Positions 58,173 through 64,000 of a DNA stretch of 64,000 nucleotides are shown here, in pieces. The first letter of the stretch is position 1. Each line of letters opens with the position of its first letter. The stretch is from contig NZ_MVHE01000011.1 of NCBI RefSeq assembly GCF_002086155.1, forward strand, positions 1 through 64,000. Reading direction: 5' to 3'. Below the pieces are notes generated by a model, which did not search any database, had not been told where the DNA came from, and saw only the letters and a list, made by a program, of their open reading frames with translations. A program made the position numbers and the translations under genes. The stretch is from Mycobacterium angelicum. Its GTDB lineage: Bacteria; Actinomycetota; Actinomycetes; Mycobacteriales; Mycobacteriaceae.

Positions 58173-59384
58173 CTAGGCGATTGACTTGCCCCGCCACTGC
58201 AACGCCTCAAGTGCGATGGCGACATGCACGCTGCTGTCCGCGAGCGGTCGCGGGAGCAGCTGCTGAGCGCGGTCGAGCCGGCGCAGCAGGGTGTTGCGGT
58301 GTGTGTAGAGCAGTTTGGTGGTGCGCCCGATGCTGCATTGTTGGTTGACGAACGTCAGCACGGTGTTGTGCAGCTCCGGGCTCGCCGACTCAAACCGGCC
58401 TAACGTGTTCTTGATGAAATCGTCTGCGGCTTCCGGGTTTTGGGTGATCAGAGCGATCAGCTGAACCTCGGCGAAAAATGCCACCTGCTGAACAGACCGT
58501 AACGCGGCCACCATGCGCTGCGCGGTGAGGGCCTCTAGGTGGCTGCGCCGGAACCCTTCAATTCCTTTGGCCGGGGTTCCGATGGCGATCCGTGCCCCGG
58601 GAGCGTCTTTGACCGCCCGGTGAATCCGCTCGACGTCGAGGGTTGCGTCGGCCACCCATACCCAACGGGTGGCGGCACTGGCGACGACGGTCAGTGGCCG
58701 GGCAAACCCAGCGGCGTGACCGAACGATTCGGCGAGCTGATCGAGCTGGCTCACGTCGCCGTCGGGCTCGGGACTCCAGACAACGGCGGCTGTGTGGTTG
58801 CGGTTGAGGGCGTAGCCCAATCGCGCTTCGGCGCGCTGCCGACTGATCGGGGCGCCTTCGAGGATCAGAGCAGTGACTTCGCGACGTTCGGCGTGGGTAC
58901 CGCGGACCAATTCGTCGCGTTCCCGCTCCATCTGGGCCGCGATGCCGGCCGCCGTTGCATCGATGAAGTCGCTGATCGACCGGAACGACACGTCGAGCAG
59001 TTCGCGCAGTTCGTCGGGATCAGACGTCAGATCAAAGGCGGTATCCATCCAGAGCCGCCAGCCCACGGTCTGGGCCGGACGGAAAGTGAACGGCGCCAGG
59101 CCGCGGCGCGCCATGTCGCGGGCGATGCTGAGCGGCTCGGGCCCCAGATTGGCCGGCACCGGGGCCCCGGGATTACTGACATTCGCCGCGGCCCAGTGCA
59201 TCAGGCTCGACTGGATGCTGCGACGGGTGGCCGCCGCCAATACGGGATCCTCGGCGATGGACGGGTTGGCCGCCATCGTGTCCCGGTCGTATTCGTCAAG
59301 CCACTCCTGAGGAGTGTTGAGGACGATCCGCGCTCCCTGCCGGATCAGCTCACACACCTGCGGCGACGGTCTTTGCCATACCAC
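58173..59384 (-). CDS. PucR/CdaR-family transcriptional regulator
   Basis: A 403-residue regulator. The C-terminal 55 residues form the PucR helix-turn-helix, with the characteristic KLLYTHRNTLLRRLDRAQQLL. The middle resembles a GGDEF-like CdaR domain (AAVVWSPEPDGD and GARIAIGTPAKGIEGFRRSH), and the N-terminal 150 residues are helical. PucR regulators respond to nitrogen compounds or amino acids. The start at 59384 lies 22 bp from promoter module copy 3, so it could be autoregulated from the same dyad, and it is a candidate regulator of all four copies. That link is inference. Confidence 0.85.
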   Translation of the reverse strand: MVWQRPSPQVCELIRQGARIVLNTPQEWLDEYDRDTMAANPSIAEDPVLAAATRRSIQSSLMHWAAANVSNPGAPVPANLGPEPLSIARDMARRGLAPFTFRPAQTVGWRLWMDTAFDLTSDPDELRELLDVSFRSISDFIDATAAGIAAQMERERDELVRGTHAERREVTALILEGAPISRQRAEARLGYALNRNHTAAVVWSPEPDGDVSQLDQLAESFGHAAGFARPLTVVASAATRWVWVADATLDVERIHRAVKDAPGARIAIGTPAKGIEGFRRSHLEALTAQRMVAALRSVQQVAFFAEVQLIALITQNPEAADDFIKNTLGRFESASPELHNTVLTFVNQQCSIGRTTKLLYTHRNTLLRRLDRAQQLLPRPLADSSVHVAIALEALQWRGKSIA

Positions 59385-59406
59385 CCACTCACCCTAAACC
59401 GGCGGT

Positions 59407-59481
59407 GCACACTTTCGCACCATTTTCCGGCCTGATTGGTAGGTTCAGCCCCTTGGGCCGCAGCGGCGCGATAACGATCAT
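59407..59481 (+). promoter_or_regulatory. Repeated promoter module, copy 3
   Basis: GCACACTTTCGCACCATT (59407-59424) differs from copies 1 and 2 at one base. CCCTTGGGC begins 43 bp after the module start (59450), and GATCAT (59476-59481) follows TTGGGC after 17 bp. It lies between the divergent PucR gene and the aminotransferase-like gene. Confidence 0.75.
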
Positions 59482-59519
59482 GGATGACAGATCGTCGGCA
59501 GCCATAGGCGTCTGCTGCG

Positions 59520-60767
59520 GTGATGAGCAACTTGCCGGGAATGGTCACGACGCCGCATGCGCATTGTGATGGCGGCCGCCCCGCAACCGAAACCTATTCC
59601 CGGCCGCCGCCGAGCATTCCAATGGGGAAAATGAACACCACCTCACTTCCGCCACACCGGTCCGGCGGTTTCACAAACCCGCCGGACCGGTCTCGAACAC
59701 TGACCCTGCCCTTGCCGGCGGCTCCACTCGGATATGGCGGGATCGAGTTGCACTGCCCGGTTAACCCGTATCCGTTAGCACCGCACATCCAGAACGCGGT
59801 TATCGAAGCAGTCAGAGTACAAATCGCGACCATCAACACCTACCCCGACCTCGACGCGACAGCGTTACGGAAGAAATTGGCCGAATACATCTGCAATCGC
59901 GAGCGTACCGACGTGACGGCTGAAAACATCTGTGTAGCCAATGGTTGCAACGAAATGCTGCACCAGATATTTCGGACGTTCGCCGGGCCAGGCAAGACCG
60001 CACTGGGTCTAGAACCATCGTACACATATTTTCGGGTAATCGCCGAAGCGACAGGGACACAATGGATGAGTGTGCCGTCGCGCGCTTTTCCACATCGTGA
60101 CATCGACACGGCCATTACCGCGATAGAAAAGCAACAACCGGATGTCGTGGTTATCCAAAGCCCGAACAATCCCACTGGCGACAGTATTAGCCCGGACATT
60201 TTCGAGGAAGTGCTGTGTCGCATGGGTTCGGGCATACTCGTCATCGACGAGGCATTCATCGAAATGTCGACAGTAGACAGTGCGTTACAGCTCATACGCC
60301 GCCACCCAGAGAAGGTTGCGATCTGCCGCACCTTGAGCACGGCGCTTACTTTTGCCGGTGGCAGATTGGGCTACATGATTGCCGCGCCGAACGTTATTAA
60401 TGCGCTGCTTGCAACGAGACTTCCCCATTTCGTGCCATCGATAACACAAGCCGCAGCAGCTGTGATCATCGCTCGCGCCGACGAGATTCTGGTAAGAGTC
60501 CCCGAACTTCTGCTGGAGCGTGACCGGATGGTCACCTATCTTCGGTTCGAAGGATTCGACATTCCGCACAGCGACACGAACTTCTTCCTTATCGGACAGT
60601 TCGAAGACACACGCGCAGTCTGGGAGACCTATGCAAGTGCGGGGATCTTGTTAGGCGACATCGGTTTACCACACTACCTACAAGTTTCACCTGGATTGCC
60701 TCATGAAAATGACCAATTCCTGGAAACCACCAGTAGTTTGATCTGTCGCCGCAAAATTATCGTCTAG
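59520..60767 (+). CDS. HisC-like fold-type I aminotransferase homologue lacking the PLP lysine
   Basis: A 415-residue protein related to histidinol-phosphate aminotransferases. Landmarks are CVANGCNEMLHQIF (PLP phosphate region), QSPNNPTGD (Asn and Pro of the cofactor site), LVIDEAFIEM (Asp) and GGRLGYMIA (Arg). The Schiff-base lysine, expected in the Ser-Lys-Ala position, is Thr274 (codon ACG at 60339-60341, one base from AAG). Transaminase activity is therefore unlikely. The N-terminal 60 residues are poorly conserved; ATG 59520, 59523 or later starts are possible and no clear ribosome site helps. The gene is richer in A/T and rare codons than its neighbours, suggesting transfer. It is followed by a GT2 gene 12 bp later. 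Confidence 0.78.
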   Translation: MMSNLPGMVTTPHAHCDGGRPATETYSRPPPSIPMGKMNTTSLPPHRSGGFTNPPDRSRTLTLPLPAAPLGYGGIELHCPVNPYPLAPHIQNAVIEAVRVQIATINTYPDLDATALRKKLAEYICNRERTDVTAENICVANGCNEMLHQIFRTFAGPGKTALGLEPSYTYFRVIAEATGTQWMSVPSRAFPHRDIDTAITAIEKQQPDVVVIQSPNNPTGDSISPDIFEEVLCRMGSGILVIDEAFIEMSTVDSALQLIRRHPEKVAICRTLSTALTFAGGRLGYMIAAPNVINALLATRLPHFVPSITQAAAAVIIARADEILVRVPELLLERDRMVTYLRFEGFDIPHSDTNFFLIGQFEDTRAVWETYASAGILLGDIGLPHYLQVSPGLPHENDQFLETTSSLICRRKIIV

Positions 60768-60779
60768 TTGGGAAATGTC

Positions 60780-61745
60780 GTGAACGCTACGTTGTCCGCA
60801 TTGCGACGTCCGTACACCCGGAAAATTCGGTCCACCGTCATATCACGGATACCGAGTGTGGCAATTGTTATCCCGGCTTACAATGAGGAGCGCTTTATTG
60901 GCAGATGTCTGGAATCATGCGTCACTCAGACATCCAGGCCTGACGAGATAATAATCGTGAACAACAAATCGACCGACGATACCGTGGCGGTAGTGCGCCG
61001 GTTCCAAGAATTAAACCCTCAGCTAAACATTCGCCTGCTTGAGCAGAATGAGCATCAAGGGCTCATCCCGACGCGCAACCGTGGATTCGACCACGCGCGC
61101 AGCGATGTCATCGGCCGCATCGACGCTGATACTCGCATCGCCAGTGACTGGGTGGAGACGATTCGCAGCCGATTTGTCGACCCTGCCGTCGGCGCGGCAA
61201 CCGGCCCGGTTTTTTACTACGACATGCCCCTGCGCAGGGTGGGTTTCTGGGGAGACCACCGCATTCGCAGCTACTTACAGCGCCACTCAACAGATCAGCG
61301 GTTTCTCCTCGGCGCCAACATGGCAATCCGGAACTCGGCGTGGCGGGCGATCCGTCATCTGGCCCATCTGGATGCCGAAGACCAACTGCACGAGGATATC
61401 GACCTTGCCCTGACCCTGTTCAAGACCGATTTCGAGATTGCCTACGAACCGGCAATGGTTGCTGGCATATCGGGCCGGCGGTTGGACTCCTCGGTGCGCG
61501 ACTTTTACCGGTACATCACGCGGTATACCAGGACAACCAAGGCGCACGGCGTCACGAGCTGGACGGCGATGCTGGCGATGGTCATCCTGCTGCTGGTGTA
61601 TCTGACGTTTCGGCCGGTGCGGTTCTTCTACGACGTCGACAACAATCGATTCACGTTGTCGAAGCTGCGCGCCAAGCGTCGCCAGGCACCCACATCGCGT
61701 TGCCGGCAAGTGCACATTTTTGCACCACCTGCTGGGTTTCATTGA
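60780..61745 (+). CDS. Family 2 glycosyltransferase with C-terminal membrane helix
   Basis: A 321-residue GT-A fold glycosyltransferase. It has the nucleotide-binding start VAIVIPAYNEERFIGRCLES, the metal-binding DADTRI (the DxD motif) and the ED of LHEDIDLAL as catalytic base. One hydrophobic segment near the end (MLAMVILLLVYLTF) could anchor it to the inner membrane face. The GTG at 60780 has GGGAAA upstream; TTG 60768 is the next alternative. It forms an operon with the preceding aminotransferase-like gene, a pairing seen in sugar or lipid modification loci. Its last codons overlap promoter module copy 4. Confidence 0.85.
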   Translation: MNATLSALRRPYTRKIRSTVISRIPSVAIVIPAYNEERFIGRCLESCVTQTSRPDEIIIVNNKSTDDTVAVVRRFQELNPQLNIRLLEQNEHQGLIPTRNRGFDHARSDVIGRIDADTRIASDWVETIRSRFVDPAVGAATGPVFYYDMPLRRVGFWGDHRIRSYLQRHSTDQRFLLGANMAIRNSAWRAIRHLAHLDAEDQLHEDIDLALTLFKTDFEIAYEPAMVAGISGRRLDSSVRDFYRYITRYTRTTKAHGVTSWTAMLAMVILLLVYLTFRPVRFFYDVDNNRFTLSKLRAKRRQAPTSRCRQVHIFAPPAGFH

Positions 61746-61787
61746 GTGATTTCCGCCCTTGGGCGGCGGCGCTGCGGTCTCGATCAT
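61712..61787 (+). promoter_or_regulatory. Repeated promoter module, copy 4
   Basis: GCACATTTTTGCACCACC (61712-61729) keeps the dyad GTGCA-N6-TGCAC when the preceding GT is included. CCCTTGGGC begins 44 bp after the module start (61756), and GATCAT (61782-61787) follows TTGGGC after 17 bp. The left part lies in the last codons of the GT2 gene. The predicted start is about 63 bp upstream of the PE gene. Confidence 0.72.
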
Positions 61788-61856
61788 AAGAGCAGTTGGC
61801 CGGCACACGACCACTTCAGAGACCAGCTCACAAGTCAACTCAGAGGGAGTTAACCC

Positions 61857-62156
61857 ATGTCTTTCGTGACTACTCAGCCGCGGGCGCTGGTGGCAGCGGC
61901 CGCAGATTTGCTGGGTATCGGCTCGGCGATGACCGCGCACAACGCGGTCGCGACGGCCACGACCACCGCGATCGTGCCACCCGCTGCCGACGAGGTGTCC
62001 TCGCTCATCGCGGCGCAGTTCGCGGCGCATGCCGCCCTGTACCAGGAGGTCAGCGCCTACGCTGCGGCCATCCACGACGAGTTGGTTACCACGCTGGGCA
62101 GCAGCTCCGCCTCGTATGCGGCCGCCGAGGCCGCCAACGCCGCAGCGGTCGGCTGA
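61857..62156 (+). CDS. PE-family protein (PE domain only)
   Basis: A 99-residue PE protein starting MSFVTTQPRALVAAAADLLGIGSA, with Gln-Pro-Arg in place of the usual Pro-Glu and an YQEVSAYAAAIHDELVTTL helix. It ends right after the domain, as PE partners of PPE proteins do. GAGGGAG precedes the ATG. It is followed 14 bp later by a PPE gene and driven by promoter module 4. The pair should be secreted together. Confidence 0.92.
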   Translation: MSFVTTQPRALVAAAADLLGIGSAMTAHNAVATATTTAIVPPAADEVSSLIAAQFAAHAALYQEVSAYAAAIHDELVTTLGSSSASYAAAEAANAAAVG

Positions 62157-62170
62157 GCGGGAGTACAGCG

Positions 62171-63280
62171 GTGGACTACGGAATGTTGCCGCCGGAGATC
62201 AACTCCGCGCGCATGTATGCCGGGGCCGGCGCCGGGCCACTGCTCGGCGCGGCGGCGGCCTGGGATTGGCTATCCGCCGATCTGTACTGCACCGCCGCCA
62301 AGTGCTGGTCGACCGTCTCCGCGCTGGTCGGCGGGCCGTGGCAGGGTGCGGCATCGGTGGCGATGGCGGCCGCGGCCGCGCCCTACCTGGCGTGGCTGAA
62401 CGTCACGGCCGGGCAGGCCGAGGAGACCGCCGGCCAGGCCAGGGCAGCCGCGGCCGCTTACCAGGCGGCGTTCGCGATGACGGTGCCACCGGCAGAGATC
62501 GCGGCCAATCGCACGCTGTTAATGGCATTGGTAGCGACCAACTACCTGGGCCAGAACACTCCGGCGATCGCGGCGACCGAGGCGCACTACGCCCTCATGT
62601 GGGCACAAGACGCCACCACAATGTATGGCTACGCCGGCACCGCGGCGGCCGCCACCCGATTGACCCCATTCACCGCGCCAACGCAGGTCGCGCACGCGGC
62701 CGGTCAATTGGCCGGCACCGCGGCGGCCACCAGCACCGCGGTGAGGTTGTCACAGCTGATTATCACGGTGCCGGGTTTGCTGAAGTTCGTCAGCACCCGT
62801 CCGATAGTCACCGGGGTGGTCACGATGGAAGAAGGGCTGATGACGCCCATGGAGGTCGGCGCGGGTAGTACGTCGGCGACGATGTCCATAACCTCGGTCC
62901 TGAGGTCGTTCGCGTCGGTGGGGCAGACCGCCGCCGAGGCTGTTGCGCCGTTGGCGTCCGCGACAACTAACTTTGGCCTCAAGATGCCGGGCTTGGGCAG
63001 GGGGATGGTATCGGCGAGTCTGGGTCGAGCCGGTTCGATCGGGGCGTTGTCGGTACCGCATAGTTGGGGCGCCGCAGCCCCGAGCGTCAGCCACGCCGCC
63101 GCGGCATTGCCGAACACCGGGCTGGCACCCAGTTCGCTGGCTGCTCCGGAAGCAGCCGCCCCCATGCTGGGCGGTCTGCCGCCGTTGAGCGCAGCCGCCG
63201 CTGCCGGTCAAAGCAGCGCCAGCCCAACCCGATACCGCGCTCCGCGTCGCATCGTGGTCGGCTCGCCCGCCGCCGGATAA
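62171..63280 (+). CDS. PPE-family protein, SVP type
   Basis: A 369-residue PPE protein starting with GTG (VDYGMLPPEINSARMYAG), with GPWQGAASVAM and NYLGQNTPAIAATEAHY in the PPE domain. The SVP motif is GALSVPHSWG near residue 295. The ribosome site GGGAG lies 6-10 bp before the GTG; longer in-frame versions would overlap the PE gene. The C-terminus is Ala/Ser rich and ends in basic residues (RYRAPRRIVVGS). It forms a PE-PPE-transporter set with neighbours. Confidence 0.93.
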   Translation: MDYGMLPPEINSARMYAGAGAGPLLGAAAAWDWLSADLYCTAAKCWSTVSALVGGPWQGAASVAMAAAAAPYLAWLNVTAGQAEETAGQARAAAAAYQAAFAMTVPPAEIAANRTLLMALVATNYLGQNTPAIAATEAHYALMWAQDATTMYGYAGTAAAATRLTPFTAPTQVAHAAGQLAGTAAATSTAVRLSQLIITVPGLLKFVSTRPIVTGVVTMEEGLMTPMEVGAGSTSATMSITSVLRSFASVGQTAAEAVAPLASATTNFGLKMPGLGRGMVSASLGRAGSIGALSVPHSWGAAAPSVSHAAAALPNTGLAPSSLAAPEAAAPMLGGLPPLSAAAAAGQSSASPTRYRAPRRIVVGSPAAG

Positions 63281-63317
63281 CCGGACCCTGCACATGTTAC
63301 GACGGAGGAACACCCCC

Positions 63318-64000
63318 ATGGCCCTGCTCGACGCACCAACCCAGTCGGCCGAAAACAAGCTGACGTTCGCCCAATGGATGATCGTGCTCCCCGTGGGTCT
63401 GGGCTTCGCCATCACCGGCGCCGACCCAGCCATCTTCTCCAGCAGCCTGGTGGCCGTGCGCGAGGGCCTGCACATGAGCACCGCTGCCGGCGGATTCGCC
63501 GCGAGTCTGGCCACACTGACCCTGGCCGCAACCATCCTGGGCGCCGGCACGCTGGGCGACATCTACGGCAAACGCCGGATGTATCTCCTGGGCCTGGTCG
63601 GCGTGATCGTCAGCGGCCTGCTCGCCGCGGCCTCACCCAACGCGATGATGCTGATGATCTCCCGTGCATTGACCGGTATCTGCTTCGCTTTTCTGCTGGG
63701 CCTTTCCCTGGCGATCGTCAACGCCGTCTTCCCGCCGGCGCAGCGAGGCAAAGCCATCAGCTTTTTCCTCGCGACGGCATTCTTGGCCGGGGCGCCGCTG
63801 CCATTGATCGGCAACGTTCTGGTCGAGTCGCTGGGGTGGCGCTGGGCGTTGGTCGTTGCCCCGGTCGCGGCATTGATCACCATCCCCATCACGCTGCGGT
63901 TCGTGCCCGAGACATTCCGCATCCAGGGCCGCCGAATCGACTACCCCGGTATCAGTGCAGCCGGTCTCATGCTGGTCAGCCTGGTCTACGGACTGTCCCG
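63318..64000 (+). CDS. MFS transporter, 5' part (runs off the window)
   Basis: 227 codons of a major facilitator protein from the ATG at 63318, with GGAGG 10 bp upstream. Visible helices include WMIVLPVGLGFAITGADPA, LATLTLAATILGAGTLGD (followed by the loop YGKRRM) and RALTGICFAFLLGLSLAIV. The arrangement is typical of DHA-type antiporters. It starts 37 bp after the PPE stop and may be co-transcribed with PE-PPE from promoter module 4. The 3' end and substrate are not visible. Confidence 0.88.
   Translation, partial: MALLDAPTQSAENKLTFAQWMIVLPVGLGFAITGADPAIFSSSLVAVREGLHMSTAAGGFAASLATLTLAATILGAGTLGDIYGKRRMYLLGLVGVIVSGLLAAASPNAMMLMISRALTGICFAFLLGLSLAIVNAVFPPAQRGKAISFFLATAFLAGAPLPLIGNVLVESLGWRWALVVAPVAALITIPITLRFVPETFRIQGRRIDYPGISAAGLMLVSLVYGLS

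Noticed and set aside
52969..61787. Sigma-54 type reading of the repeated box (TGCAC-N5-TTGCA spacing)
   Set aside because: Mycobacteria lack sigma-54, and the conserved TTGGGC/GATCAT pair with 17-18 bp spacing is a better promoter candidate.

Overview
The window is chromosomal DNA of a slow-growing Mycobacterium outside the M. tuberculosis complex, with an M. kansasii-like type of gene content. The evidence is high GC, PE_PGRS, PE and PPE genes, ESX-5-type Esx proteins, and a backbone that follows the M. tuberculosis H37Rv gene order Rv3388 to Rv3416 as I remember it: PE_PGRS, htdY, lpqD, acrA1, cmaA1, iunH, imuB, imuA, guaA, Rv3400, Rv3401, Rv3405c, Rv3406, choD, guaB3, guaB2, Rv3412, rsdA, sigD, Rv3415c, whiB3. 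The species call is inference. No rRNA, tRNA or CRISPR array was seen.

The backbone is interrupted by accessory blocks. (a) 7.9-9.1 kb: a 1.28-kb insert between cmaA1 and iunH, flanked by 47-bp direct repeats. It holds a decayed IS5-type transposase and a truncated type VII secretion substrate pair. (b) 10.1-23.7 kb: a PPE gene, a small membrane protein, an enolase-superfamily enzyme, a GH15 hydrolase, a three-gene operon (TPP enzyme, FAD/Fe-S oxidoreductase, pyruvoyl decarboxylase-like protein), and a PhoU-like / antigen 85-like / lactate monooxygenase set. (c) 26.3-32.8 kb: a Ser/Thr kinase with two predicted kelch propellers, a PE-PPE-EsxM-EsxN operon of ESX-5 type, and a phage-repressor-like gene. 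(d) 34.4-38.0 kb: a cold-shock-domain protein, an HxlR regulator, an MFS exporter and a methyltransferase. (e) 50.9-52.2 kb: a PPE gene placed between Rv3415c and whiB3. (f) 53.0 kb to the right edge: a region downstream of whiB3 with a secreted Gly/Pro protein, a SodC-like lipoprotein, two amidohydrolases, a PucR regulator, an aminotransferase-like protein without its PLP lysine, a glycosyltransferase, a PE-PPE pair and an MFS transporter.

The most striking non-coding signal is a 75-76 bp promoter module found four times in block (f), at 52969, 56221, 59407 and 61712, always upstream of a + strand gene. It has a conserved dyad (consensus GCACACTTTTGCACCATT), then CCCTTGGGC 43-44 bp after the dyad start, then GATCAT after a 17-18 bp spacer. 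This looks like an operator plus a -35/-10 pair. It would join four otherwise unrelated transcription units in one local regulon, and the PucR-family gene beside copy 3 is a candidate regulator.

Other themes are: three proteins of enzyme families that have lost catalytic or metal-binding residues (LpqD, the SodC-like protein, the HisC-like protein); lactate and pyruvate oxidation genes in block (b) that could turn both lactate isomers into acetate; and several small regulator circuits with visible operators (SOS box at imuAB, TetR sites before the Rv3406 homologue, HxlR sites, and the repressor-like gene at 32.4 kb). Housekeeping functions in the backbone are guanine nucleotide synthesis (guaA, guaB2, guaB3), the SigD/RsdA sigma module, the ImuA/ImuB mutasome, mycolic-acid and acyl-CoA enzymes (cmaA1, acrA1, htdY), and a GH65/beta-phosphoglucomutase disaccharide pair.
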